From assembly GCF_029581275.1 (NCBI RefSeq), contig NZ_CP120742.1, forward strand, positions 5,828,501 through 5,892,500: a stretch of DNA of 64,000 nucleotides. The letters run 5' to 3'. A model generated the notes under the pieces. That model was not told where the DNA came from, made no database searches, and saw only the letters and a program-made list of their open reading frames with translations. Position 1 is the first letter of the stretch. Each line of letters starts with the position of its first letter. Below are positions 26,133-35,074 of the stretch, in pieces. The stretch is from Micromonospora sp. WMMD1155 (lineage in GTDB: Bacteria > Actinomycetota > Actinomycetes > Mycobacteriales > Micromonosporaceae). The position numbers and the translations under genes were made by a program.

Positions 26133-29100
26133 GTGGGCAGACCTGAGCGGCCGCTCGACCCGGAGGCGGGCGAGCTGGGGCGGTTCGCGCTCGGCCTACG
26201 CCGGCTGCGGGCAGAGGCGGGTTCGCCGACCTACCGTCAACTGGCCAGACGTGCGCATTTCTCGGTGACCACCCTGGCGAAGGCGGCCAGCGGCGAGACC
26301 GTGCCAAGCCTTCAGGTGACACTGGCGTACGTGGCCGCCTGTGGCGGTGATCCGACCGAATGGACCGAGCGGTGGCACCGCCTGGTCGCAAGTCTGACGT
26401 CCGCCGAGACGGTGGGGGGCAGCCGAGGGCCGTACTGGGGAATGGCGGCGTTTCAGCCGGAGGACTCAGAATGGTTCTTCGGACGCGAGCGCATGGTGGC
26501 TCAGCTCGGTGAAATGCTCACCCGCCTCCGGTTCGTCGCGGTTTTCGCCCCGTCCGGAGCGGGCAAGTCATCCCTGCTACGAGCGGGCCTGATAGCGACC
26601 GTGGCCGAAAACCCCGCCAAGGGCCGGCCGGCCTGGGTCACGGTGCTGATGACGCCCGGCGAACATCCGATCGAAGAACTCGCGATCCAGCTCGCCGACG
26701 GACGAGATCTGGCTCGCGACACGGTCCAGCGCGACCTGGCCGATGACCCGTCGAGCATCGGCGCAACGATAGAGCGGATTCTCGGTACCCGTCCATCGGT
26801 CGGGACCATGCTCATCGTGGTGGACCAGTTCGAGGAGCTGTTCACGCTCTGTCGCGAGGAGGAGGAACGGTCGGCGTTCGTCGCCGCGCTGCTCGCCGCG
26901 GCGGAGGTCCCCAGGGCGCGCGTGGTGCTGGGAGTACGGGCCGACTTCTATGGTCGGTGTGCCGCCTACCCGGCCCTGGTGGCCGCTCTCCACGAGCACC
27001 AGCTGCTGATCGGCCCGATGGACGACGAGGATCTGCGCCGGACGATCACCGGACCCGCCGAGCGCGCCGGGTTGCTGGTGGATCCGGCGTTGGTGGAGAT
27101 GGCCGTGGCGGACGTCGGCGGTCAGACGAGCGCGCTACCGCTGCTGTCCCACGCACTTCTGGAGACGTCGCGCCTGCGGCAGGGCAAGCGGATCACACTG
27201 GCCCACTACCGCGAATCGGGCGGCGTGAACGGCGCCATCACCCGTACCGCCGAAGGGGTGTACGCGCAGTTCGATGAGGGGCAGCGAGGGCTGGCACGAG
27301 ACATCTTCCTGCGTCTGACCGCCCTCGGTGACGGCACCGAGGACACCCGACGCCGGGCACCCCTGGCCGAGTTGATCGGCGGGGTGGACCCATTGGCCGC
27401 GGCCGAGGTGCTCGGCAGGTTGACGGCCGCACGGCTGGTCACGGCGGACGAGAAGGGCGTCATGGTGGCCCACGAGGCCCTGATCCAGGAGTGGCTCCGG
27501 CTGCGCCGCTGGCTGACCGAGGATCGGGAACTGCTGCGCTCCCACCGCCGGCTGACGGAGGCCGCCGCCGAGTGGGATCGCCACGACCGGGTGGACGGAT
27601 TCCTGTATCGGGGGGTCCAGTTGGCGCTCTGGGGAACGCGCCAGGTGATGGACCTCAGCGACCTGGAACGGGACTTCCTGGAGACCAGTCGGGCCCGAGA
27701 GGATCGGCGCCGGGCAGCCCGACGGCGGCGCACCAGCGTGGCGTTGACCGGGCTCGCGACAACCGTCGTCGTGGTGAGCGTCCTCGCGGCGGTGGCACTG
27801 GTGCAGGCGGACCGGGCGGCCGCCGAGAGAGACCTCGCCGTTTCCCGGCAGCTGACGGTTGAGGCCAACAACCAACTGCAGATCGATCCGCAGCAGGCGC
27901 AGCGCCTCGCCAGACGCGCTCTGACCACACGTCCGACCGTCGGTGCGGAGATGGTGCTCCGCCAGGCTGCCGTCGACGACCGGCTGCAGGCGATTGCGCC
28001 GATGAGCAGCAAGAAGGCGTTGGGTGTGGCGTTCAGTCCGGACGGGCGGCGAGTGGCGGCCACCGGGGCGGACGGCGAGGTGCGGGTGTGGACCTGGGCC
28101 GGGCACGGCGTCTCCGGACCGGGCCTGGTCCTCACCGGCGGTCCCGACGGACAGGTCTGGAGCCCGATGTTCAGCCCGGACGGGAGGCGACTGGTCACCG
28201 CCGGCTCGGACGGCGCGGTCCGGATCTGGCAGGTCGACGGAACCGCCGGGCCCATCGTCCTACGCGGGCACGAGGGCCCGGTCTGGGGAGTGGCCTTCAG
28301 CCCCGACGGTCGGTCGGTCGCCAGTGCCGGCGAGGACACCACCATTCGGGTCTGGGATGCCCGCGGCGGCGGCCGACCGGTGGTGCTGCGTGGGCACGGC
28401 AAGGTGGCGGTCGGCGTGGCCTTCAGCCCCGACGGGCGCCGGTTGGCCAGCAGCAGCCACGACGCGACGGTTCGGCTCTGGGATCTGGCCGCGCGATCCA
28501 CCAGGACGATTCTCACCGGGCCGAGAGAGGCCACCAGGACGTTGGCGTTCAACCAGGACGGCACCCGCCTGGCCTGCTCCAGCGCCGACGGTACGGCGTG
28601 GGTGTGGCCGCTGACCGGGTCGGCAGCCCCGGTGGTGCTGCGTGGGCATGAGGGCACTGTGGAAGGGCTGGCGCTGAGCCCCGACGAGCAGTGGATCGCG
28701 ACCACCAGCGACGATCTGACCGTACGGATCTGGAGCGCCAACGGCGCTGGTGACCCGTTGGTGCTGCGCGGCCACACCAACCGGGTCTGGGCGGTGGCGT
28801 TCAGTCCGGATGGATCCCGGGTGGTGAGCGCGGCCGATGACGGCACGCTGCGGATCTGGGATCCGGGCAGTGACCGTCTGATTCTGCGGGGCCACCAGAA
28901 GGCCACCTGGTCGGCCGCGTTCACGCCGGACGGGCAGCGGGTGGTCAGCGGCGGCGAGGACGGCACGGTGCAGGTCTGGAACCTGGCCACGCCGGCCGAG
29001 CCTCGGGTGCTCGGCCGCCACGACGGCGACGTCTACGGTCTCACGGTGAGTGCGGACGGGGCGAGTGTGGCCACCGGCGGCCGCGACGGCAGCGTACGAG

Positions 29101-29777
29101 TCTGGGACCTCGCCGGCAGACACGACCCCGTGGTGCTTCGCGGCCACGAGAAGCAGGCGTGGATCGCCGACTTCAGCCCTGACGGCCGGCGTCTGGCCAG
29201 TGTCAGTAACGACCGAAGCCTGCGAATCTGGGACCTCACCGGCCGGAGTGCCCCGGTGGTCCATCGGGCCGCCGAAGAGATCCGGTACGCCGCCTTCAGT
29301 CCGGACGGCGAGAAGGTCGCCACCGCTGGTGCGGAGGGCACCCTACGGATCTGGGACGCCCTCGGCACGGCCGAACCACTGCTACTTCCCGGTCACGAGG
29401 GGTTGGTGTGGGCAGTGGCCTTCAGCCCGGACGGGCAGCGGGTGGTCAGTGCCGGCTTCGACGGCACGGTGCAGATCCACTCCGTCACTCGTGGCATCGC
29501 GCCGATGGTTCTGCGAGGACACGAGGGGCCCGTCTGGCACGTGTCGTTCAGCCCGGATGGGCAGTGGGTGCTCAGTTCTGGAAAGGACGGCACCGCACGG
29601 CTGTGGCACGCCTCGGAGGCCGCGCAGTCGGTGACGTTCGGGGGTTTCGGCGCATCCGTGGAGACCGTCGACTTCAGCCCGGACGGCGGGCGGCTCGTCT
29701 CGACGCATGACGACGGCACCGTACGCGTCTGGCCCTGCCGCGCGTGTGCCCCGGTCCAGGATCTGCTGGAGTCGTGA
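26133..29777 (+). CDS. HTH-STAND ATPase with 14 WD40 repeats
   Basis: 1214 residues; GTG start after GGGGGG. The order is: XRE-like HTH (~15-85, TYRQLARRAHFSVTTLAKAASG); novel STAND NTPase domain beginning YWGMAAFQPEDSEWFFGRE, with Walker A APSGAGKSSLLRAG and Walker B MLIVVDQFEELF; helical region; one membrane-type helix (TSVALTGLATTVVVVSVLAAVALV, residues ~535-560); then 14 WD40 units (FSPDGRRLASxxxDxTVRIWD pattern), enough for two seven-bladed propellers. Such proteins sense a ligand through the propeller and signal through ATP-dependent oligomerisation. Regulatory and defence roles are both known for STAND proteins; no effector domain or defence neighbour is visible. Confidence 0.9.
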   Translation: MGRPERPLDPEAGELGRFALGLRRLRAEAGSPTYRQLARRAHFSVTTLAKAASGETVPSLQVTLAYVAACGGDPTEWTERWHRLVASLTSAETVGGSRGPYWGMAAFQPEDSEWFFGRERMVAQLGEMLTRLRFVAVFAPSGAGKSSLLRAGLIATVAENPAKGRPAWVTVLMTPGEHPIEELAIQLADGRDLARDTVQRDLADDPSSIGATIERILGTRPSVGTMLIVVDQFEELFTLCREEEERSAFVAALLAAAEVPRARVVLGVRADFYGRCAAYPALVAALHEHQLLIGPMDDEDLRRTITGPAERAGLLVDPALVEMAVADVGGQTSALPLLSHALLETSRLRQGKRITLAHYRESGGVNGAITRTAEGVYAQFDEGQRGLARDIFLRLTALGDGTEDTRRRAPLAELIGGVDPLAAAEVLGRLTAARLVTADEKGVMVAHEALIQEWLRLRRWLTEDRELLRSHRRLTEAAAEWDRHDRVDGFLYRGVQLALWGTRQVMDLSDLERDFLETSRAREDRRRAARRRRTSVALTGLATTVVVVSVLAAVALVQADRAAAERDLAVSRQLTVEANNQLQIDPQQAQRLARRALTTRPTVGAEMVLRQAAVDDRLQAIAPMSSKKALGVAFSPDGRRVAATGADGEVRVWTWAGHGVSGPGLVLTGGPDGQVWSPMFSPDGRRLVTAGSDGAVRIWQVDGTAGPIVLRGHEGPVWGVAFSPDGRSVASAGEDTTIRVWDARGGGRPVVLRGHGKVAVGVAFSPDGRRLASSSHDATVRLWDLAARSTRTILTGPREATRTLAFNQDGTRLACSSADGTAWVWPLTGSAAPVVLRGHEGTVEGLALSPDEQWIATTSDDLTVRIWSANGAGDPLVLRGHTNRVWAVAFSPDGSRVVSAADDGTLRIWDPGSDRLILRGHQKATWSAAFTPDGQRVVSGGEDGTVQVWNLATPAEPRVLGRHDGDVYGLTVSADGASVATGGRDGSVRVWDLAGRHDPVVLRGHEKQAWIADFSPDGRRLASVSNDRSLRIWDLTGRSAPVVHRAAEEIRYAAFSPDGEKVATAGAEGTLRIWDALGTAEPLLLPGHEGLVWAVAFSPDGQRVVSAGFDGTVQIHSVTRGIAPMVLRGHEGPVWHVSFSPDGQWVLSSGKDGTARLWHASEAAQSVTFGGFGASVETVDFSPDGGRLVSTHDDGTVRVWPCRACAPVQDLLES

Positions 29778-29837
29778 CGAGGGATGTGCACGGCGTCGAT
29801 GCGCAACCGGGTGCCTGGTCGACGATCGGGTGCGGGA

Positions 29838-29870
29838 GGCGGTGCCGGGCCACCGGGACCCGGCACCGCC
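29838..29870. terminator. Bidirectional terminator hairpin
   Basis: GGCGGTGCCGGG at 29838-29849 pairs perfectly with 29859-29870 (9-base loop), between the converging STAND and SGNH esterase genes. Confidence 0.75.
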
Positions 29871-29880
29871 ACCGGCGGTG

Positions 29881-31008
29881 TCAGGCGACCGTGCAGGCGG
29901 TGCCGTTGAGGGTGAACGCGGACGGGCGGCCACTGTTGCCGGTGTGGGTCGCCTGGAAGCCGATGTCGACGGACGTGTTCGGCGCGATCGTCGCGTTGTA
30001 GGAGACGTTGCGGGCGGTGACCGCGCCACTGGACGGGGAGTAGCCGGCGTTCCAGCCGCTGGTGATGCTCTGCCCACTGGGCAGTGTGAACGCCAGGGCC
30101 CAACCGTTGACCGGCGTGCCGCTCGTGTTGGTCACCGAGATGGACGCGGTGAGACCGCTGTTCCAGGCGTTCACCGTGTACGCGACACGGCAGTCACCCG
30201 ACGGGGCGGGCGTCGTCGGCGGGGGAGTGGTCGGCGGGGTGTCGCCGCCGATGCTTCCAGGCACCGCCCGGAGGGCGTCGTACCAGGCGGCGGCCATCTT
30301 GCGGTAGCCGGTGGCGTTGGGGTGCACGCCGTCGGCCAGGTCGCTGAGCGTCAGGGCGCGGTACATGTCGACGAGGTGTACGCGCTTCCCGGCGGCGGCC
30401 CTGCTCTGCACGATCCCGGGGATCGCGTTGTTGTACCCCCGGACCTGGTTGTCCGCGCCGGACTTCGGAATGATCGTGGCGACGAACACGTCGGCGTTCG
30501 GGGCGGTGTCGGTGATCCGGTCGACGAGGGTGGCCAGCCGACCTGGGGCGCCGGAGGTGTCACCGTACATGTCGTTGGTGCCGATGTGCAGCAGCACGGT
30601 CCGGGGGTTCGTGGCCCGCAACCAGTTGACGACGTTGGCGTCGATCTGGGCGATCGTCCACCCGGAGTGCCCCTGGTGGTCGTGGTCGCCGAGACTGGCC
30701 GGGCCGTTGAACTGCGAGCCGACGAAGTCGACCCGGTAACCGCCGGCCGTGAACCGCTGCCACAGTTCGATCCGGTAGCCGCCGGGGACGTTGAACCCGT
30801 CGGTGATCGAGTCACCGAGCGGCATCACGCGGACGCCGCCGTTGGACTCCGCGTTCGCCGGACTGGTCGCGATCGGTACGGCGGCGATCATGGCGGCGAC
30901 GGTGGCCAGGGCGGACCACCACAGGCGAGCCCGGCGGGGCCGCGACATCTTGGCAGCGGCGGCGGTGGGTGCGGGAGGGACGGGACGGCCGAGCATCGAA
31001 CTGCTCAT
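29881..31008 (-). CDS. Secreted SGNH (CE3-like) esterase with CBM2
   Basis: 375 residues from ATG 31008, preceded by AGAGGAAT; a longer upstream frame is not conserved-looking. A signal peptide ends near SPANAES. The SGNH domain has nucleophile Ser67 (VMPLGDSITDG), LLHIGTNDMYG and DGVHPN. The stretch GSQFNGPASLGDHDHQGHSGWTIAQID resembles CE3 acetylxylan esterases. A Thr/Pro linker and a C-terminal CBM2 (CRVAYTVNAWNSG... ending LNGTACTVA) follow. It should deacetylate xylan at the cellulose surface and fits the neighbouring xylan genes. Confidence 0.88.
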   Translation of the reverse strand: MSSSMLGRPVPPAPTAAAAKMSRPRRARLWWSALATVAAMIAAVPIATSPANAESNGGVRVMPLGDSITDGFNVPGGYRIELWQRFTAGGYRVDFVGSQFNGPASLGDHDHQGHSGWTIAQIDANVVNWLRATNPRTVLLHIGTNDMYGDTSGAPGRLATLVDRITDTAPNADVFVATIIPKSGADNQVRGYNNAIPGIVQSRAAAGKRVHLVDMYRALTLSDLADGVHPNATGYRKMAAAWYDALRAVPGSIGGDTPPTTPPPTTPAPSGDCRVAYTVNAWNSGLTASISVTNTSGTPVNGWALAFTLPSGQSITSGWNAGYSPSSGAVTARNVSYNATIAPNTSVDIGFQATHTGNSGRPSAFTLNGTACTVA

Positions 31009-31289
31009 GGAGATTCCTCTGGTGGGGTGCGCGGCAACGGCGGCCGCCGACGGGACGGCTGCCACCCTGACGCGGTACGCGGAGGTGGGCGTCGCGTCAC
31101 GACCAGAAGCCCGGACGTCTGCACTGGTGGTCGTGGCGCGGTGGCTCGCATCGGTCGGGCGTGGCGGGCCGATGGACCGTGGCGGAGGTGTGCCCTGCAC
31201 CTCGCCGACGCACCATAGCGGGTTATCGCTGACACCGGCAATGCGCCGGGCCCGCGACTGGCCGGCAGTGCGGACGACGTCGTGGCCGG

Positions 31290-32585
31290 CTACTTCAGCG
31301 GGCGGAAGTGGTGCCGGATCGCATAGCGGGAGACCTCCTCGCCGATTTTCGCCCCCTCGACGTCAGCGGTGCGGAAGTGGACGCCGCCCCAGACGCGTGC
31401 GCCGATGAGTTCGTCGAGCGCTTGCGCGAAGCTGGTGAACTGCCGGGTCGTGCCGGAGTCGGCGCTGGACCCGCTGAACGTGACGTCGTCGCGGCCGAAG
31501 AAGTGTCGGTACAGCGACATCCGCGCACCGGTGCCGCAGGCGTGGCCGGAGGGGTACTCGGGGAAGGGCGGCGTGACGAGCAGCGACTGCCAGCCGGGGT
31601 CGGCGGTCGTCCTCGGGTTACCGTCCGTGCCGGCCAATTGAATCGCGGTGACCGGACGCCAGTAGCTCCAGACGTCCTTCTGGCTGAAGCACGCCACGCC
31701 GGAGTCGGCCACGATGAGGTCGGTCATCGCGAAGAAGCGCGCGGTCTGCAGGGCGTCCAGCTGTCGGGTGGTGGCGAGCTGTCGCTTGATCTCCCAGGAG
31801 GCTGATCGCCGGTCGTGCCACCAGATCGCGGCCTCCGTCTGGTCCTGCGTGCGCGCCGTGCTCGTCGCGGAGCCGAACTCCTTCACCTCGTTGAGGTCGC
31901 GGGCGTAGGCGCTGCTGGTCAGTCGCGGCGGCTCGGGGGCGCGGAACGTCGACGCGCGGGGGATGAGGAACGGCCGCATGTGGCCGGTCCAGGCGCCCTG
32001 GGACAGGAACAGCGGCGGCGTGGGTCGCCACTGGCCGGGCGTCGTCCCGTGGCGCCACTGCTGGTCCCCGAACGCGCCGTCGTCCTGCCGTGCGGTGACC
32101 ATCGCGGCCGCGGCTCGCGCCCCGATCCTGATGCCGCCCTGCTTCGACCGTCCGTCGCGGATCGTGGCGAGCGCCGCATCGTACTGTGCCCGAAGCCGTT
32201 CCCGCTGATCGGGAAAGAGCGCGGCGAGCACGTCATGGGCGGCGCTGGCGACGGCGGCGTCCACCGACTCGGTCCCGCTCGACGGCGGTGCGGTGAGGTA
32301 CGGCTGGTACGGGGCGCCGGCGATCGCGTTCAGCGCGTCGTAGACGGCCCCGTTCACCATTGCGAAACTGCGCACCTGCTCGTTCGGTTGCTGAGCCGCG
32401 ACATCCCAGATCGCCGTCTGGGCGTTCAGGTCCCAGGTGATCACCGGATTGGCGCGTGCGGTGTCGGGGACCGCGGCTGCGGGCACCGGCCCCGTCATGG
32501 TGGCGACGACCACCGCGCCGAGCGCGATGGTCGCGGGAATGGCGCGTGATCGGATCAGGTGACGTGATTGCGGGCGGCTCCTCAT
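31290..32585 (-). CDS. Vanadium-dependent haloperoxidase/PAP2-type secreted protein
   Basis: 431 residues from ATG 32585 (GGGGGAG upstream). An N-terminal signal ends near VPAAAVPDTA. The vanadate/phosphate pocket motifs are in the right order: KDVWSYWRP (K-x6-RP), PFPEYPSGHACGTG, and RVWGGVHFRTADVEG (R-x5-H-x3-D pattern). The family includes vanadium chloro/bromoperoxidases and related acid phosphatases; which activity applies cannot be told from these motifs. It lies between a CE7 and a CE3-like esterase gene on the same strand, with a 109-base gap upstream. Confidence 0.82.
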   Translation of the reverse strand: MRSRPQSRHLIRSRAIPATIALGAVVVATMTGPVPAAAVPDTARANPVITWDLNAQTAIWDVAAQQPNEQVRSFAMVNGAVYDALNAIAGAPYQPYLTAPPSSGTESVDAAVASAAHDVLAALFPDQRERLRAQYDAALATIRDGRSKQGGIRIGARAAAAMVTARQDDGAFGDQQWRHGTTPGQWRPTPPLFLSQGAWTGHMRPFLIPRASTFRAPEPPRLTSSAYARDLNEVKEFGSATSTARTQDQTEAAIWWHDRRSASWEIKRQLATTRQLDALQTARFFAMTDLIVADSGVACFSQKDVWSYWRPVTAIQLAGTDGNPRTTADPGWQSLLVTPPFPEYPSGHACGTGARMSLYRHFFGRDDVTFSGSSADSGTTRQFTSFAQALDELIGARVWGGVHFRTADVEGAKIGEEVSRYAIRHHFRPLK

Positions 32586-32694
32586 GATCTCCCCCGTCGG
32601 TCGGTTGTCGATGCCGGCTGTCGAACGCAGGCGGCGTGCGAGGCGCAATCGATGACGACCGAAAATAACATCGATGGCTCTTGATCGGCGGTGG

Positions 32695-33702
32695 TCACAC
32701 CGCGGATGCGTGGGTGGGATGGAGCACCGTGGCGAGCCAGCGCAGTTGACGTCGGACGTGGACCGCTTCGCCGCCCTCATGGCCGTTGAACGGGTACACG
32801 TGGATCTCGCACTCCGGCGGGGCCGGTCGACCGTTGGCGACGCCGTAGTGGTTGTAGGCGGCGAAGGCGGTTCGCGGCGGGCAGACGGTGTCGCGTCGGC
32901 CGACCCCGAACTGCGCCGGTGCCGTCGCCCGCCGGGCGAAGGCGACGGCGTCCACGTAGGACAGCGTGCGCCACACGGCTTCCTCGGCCTCCCGATGCAC
33001 GGCCAGGTAACGGGCGATCTCGCCGTACGGCGCGAGGTCGGTGAGCTGGACGGCGCTTCGCATGTCGCAGAGGAACGGCGCGCTGGTCAGCACCGCGGCG
33101 AGGTCGTCGACGAGACCGGCCACCGCCAGGGCGAGGCCGCCGCCCTGGCTGTTGCCGACCACGCTGACCCGGTCGGCGTCGACCCCGGGCAGGGCGCGGA
33201 CCGCCTGCACCGCCCGGACCGCGTCGGTGATCAGACGGCGGTAGTGGTAGTCGCGCGGATCGAGGATCCCCCAGGTGACCGGCCAGGGTCCGCCCGGCGC
33301 ACCGTGCCGGTCGGGGGTGTCCCCGGCGCCGTACTGCCCCGCCTGGCCCCGGTTGTCCATCAACAGGTGCGCGTACCCGGCCACCGGCCAGGTCAGCCGC
33401 TCGTGCGGCAGGCCGCGGCCCCGTCCGTAGCCCGCGTACTCGACCACGGTCGGCAGTGACTCCCCGACACCGGCCGGGCGGGTGTACCAGGCCCGCACGG
33501 GGTCGCCACCGAAGCCGCTGAACGTGACATCCCAGGAGTCGAGCAGCCGCAGGTCGGTGGGCTCCGGACGGACGTCGACGAGCACCGGTCGGGTCGCCGC
33601 CTCGGCGAGCGTGTCCCGCCAGAACGTGGCGAAGTCGTCGGGCTCGGCGACGTCCGGGGCGTACCGCCGGAGCTCGTCGAGGGTGAAGGCGGTGTAGGGC
33701 AC
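32695..33702 (-). CDS. Acetylxylan esterase, CE7 family
   Basis: 335 residues; GTG start after GAGGA. The layout is that of CE7 (AXE1) alpha/beta hydrolases: SGFGGDPVRAWYTRP, MDNRGQAGQ, nucleophile in GNSQGGGLAL, and His in FNGHEGG near the end. There is no signal peptide, so it acts inside the cell on imported acetylated xylo-oligosaccharides. It follows the LacI regulator by 21 bases, in one operon. CE7 enzymes can also deacetylate cephalosporin C, but context favours xylan. Confidence 0.93.
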   Translation of the reverse strand: MPYTAFTLDELRRYAPDVAEPDDFATFWRDTLAEAATRPVLVDVRPEPTDLRLLDSWDVTFSGFGGDPVRAWYTRPAGVGESLPTVVEYAGYGRGRGLPHERLTWPVAGYAHLLMDNRGQAGQYGAGDTPDRHGAPGGPWPVTWGILDPRDYHYRRLITDAVRAVQAVRALPGVDADRVSVVGNSQGGGLALAVAGLVDDLAAVLTSAPFLCDMRSAVQLTDLAPYGEIARYLAVHREAEEAVWRTLSYVDAVAFARRATAPAQFGVGRRDTVCPPRTAFAAYNHYGVANGRPAPPECEIHVYPFNGHEGGEAVHVRRQLRWLATVLHPTHASAV

Positions 33703-33723
33703 GGGTCCTCGCAGGGGCCGGGG

Positions 33724-34761
33724 TCAGTGCGGGTCGGCGGGTGGTGCGGTGCTCTCCCGGACGACCAGTTCGGTCACCAGGTCGATCCGGCTGGTCGCCG
33801 GCTCGTTGCCTCTGGTCAGGTCCAGCAACATCTGGGTGGCGATGCCGGCCATGTCGCGCAACGGTTGGTTGATCGTGGTGAGGGCCGGGTCGGTCCAGGC
33901 GGAGACGGGCAGATTGTCGTACCCGATCACCGAGAGGTCCTCGGGCACTCGCAGGCCGCACTGACGGGCGGCCCGGAGCACCCCCATCGCCTGGATGTCC
34001 GATCCGGCGAAGATCGCCGTGGGTCGGTCCGGTCGGCGGAGCAGCTGGAGCCCGTGGGTGTGCCCGGCGCCGGCGGAGAAGCCGCCGTAGCGGACCAGCT
34101 CGCGGTCGACCACCATGCCGGCCTCCTCGTGGGCCGACTGGAAGCCGGCGGCCCGGGCACGGCTGCACAGCACGTCGGGTGGTCCGGAGATCACCGCGAT
34201 CCGCCGGTGGCCGAGGTCCAGGAGGTGCCGGGCGGCGAGCAGACCGCCGTTCCAGTTGTTCGAGCCGACGGTCGGCACGGAGGCCGAGGTCGCGCTGTCG
34301 GTGTCGACGACGACGAACGGAATGCCCTGGCGTCGCAGGTGTTGTTGCTGGGCCTCGGCCAGATGGGAGAGGACGAACACCACACCCAGGGGGCGGTCGA
34401 CGAGCAGTGCCTCCAGCCATCGGGTCGGCGGGCGGTGCGCGCCGTCGAGTTGGGCCACCGACAACCCGACGCCGGCCGCGGTCGTCACCGCCTCCACGCC
34501 GCGCAGGATCTCCATCGCCCATCCGGTGTCGAACTCGTGGAACACGAGTTCGACGCGTCCGCTGCCGGTCGACGGCCGGCGGGCGCGGCGCTGGTACTGG
34601 TGGCGGTCCAGGCTCGCCTCCACCCGGGCTCTGGTGCCGGGAGCGACGTCGCCACGTCCGTTGAGGACCTTGGACACCGTCGCGACCGAGACGCCGACGT
34701 CGTTGGCGATCGTCGCGATGGTGGTGGAGGTGGGTGGGTCGAGTGGGCGGTGTTCCGTCAT
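33724..34761 (-). CDS. LacI-family transcriptional repressor of the xylan island
   Basis: 345 residues from ATG 34761 (GAGG upstream); frames extending to 34944 would run over the operator. HTH: TTIATIANDVGVSVATVSKVLNGRGDVAPGTRARVEASL. The periplasmic-binding-like sensor domain ends GYDNLPVSAWTDPALTTINQPLRDMG-type, the usual LacI/GalR tail. It is divergent from the GH3-transporter operon, and CCGAAAGTTTCGG sits 19 bases before its own start, so autoregulation is likely. The effector is probably a xylo-oligosaccharide or aldouronate; this is inference from neighbours. Confidence 0.92.
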   Translation of the reverse strand: MTEHRPLDPPTSTTIATIANDVGVSVATVSKVLNGRGDVAPGTRARVEASLDRHQYQRRARRPSTGSGRVELVFHEFDTGWAMEILRGVEAVTTAAGVGLSVAQLDGAHRPPTRWLEALLVDRPLGVVFVLSHLAEAQQQHLRRQGIPFVVVDTDSATSASVPTVGSNNWNGGLLAARHLLDLGHRRIAVISGPPDVLCSRARAAGFQSAHEEAGMVVDRELVRYGGFSAGAGHTHGLQLLRRPDRPTAIFAGSDIQAMGVLRAARQCGLRVPEDLSVIGYDNLPVSAWTDPALTTINQPLRDMAGIATQMLLDLTRGNEPATSRIDLVTELVVRESTAPPADPH

Positions 34762-34779
34762 CGCAGCCTCACGCAACAT

Positions 34780-34792
34780 CCGAAAGTTTCGG
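34780..34792. promoter_or_regulatory. LacI-type operator at the regulator gene
   Basis: CCGAAAGTTTCGG is a perfect palindrome around a central G. It contains the CGAAANTTTCG element known (from memory) upstream of Streptomyces xylanase genes. Confidence 0.65.
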
Positions 34793-34936
34793 CAGACCCT
34801 AACACGATCGTCCATTCCCGCCAGTCGATGCTGTCGCCGCCTCGACCGTCCCGCCCACCCCGTGGTTCGTGAGCAGTCGATGCGCTGGAACGAGTCAGGG
34901 TGTTCCGCAACCGATCGGCGAAGGTCCATGGCAGCC

Positions 34937-34965
34937 CTTGACACTCATCGATGGGGCACTTAGGT
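34937..34965 (+). promoter_or_regulatory. Promoter of the GH3-transporter operon
   Basis: TTGACA at 34937-34942, a 17-base spacer, and TAGGTT at 34960-34965 form a strong sigma-70-type promoter. Initiation near 34972 would place the downstream operator (34990-35002) in the early transcribed region. Confidence 0.65.
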
Positions 34966-34989
34966 TGCCGAAAAGGTTACGCGGGGTTC

Positions 34990-35002
34990 CGGAAAGTTTC
35001 GG
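34990..35002. promoter_or_regulatory. LacI-type operator at the GH3 operon
   Basis: CGGAAAGTTTCGG differs from the regulator's own operator by one base and lies 25 bases beyond the -10, so a bound repressor would block elongation. Confidence 0.6.
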
Positions 35003-35074
35003 ATCGTGGGAATCGTCGGCTGTGAACCGAGCTCCGTGGGGGCGCGGAGGTGGCCGGAGCTGAGGGGTCTTGGC

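Noticed and set aside
25710-26146. Small genes of ~116-121 codons in the gene-free stretch
   Set aside because: Overlapping frames without codon bias, ribosome sites or recognisable motifs. A decayed gene cannot be excluded.
26133-29777. Defence island around the STAND protein
   Set aside because: Neighbours are metabolic genes; no nuclease, restriction, toxin or other defence gene is adjacent.
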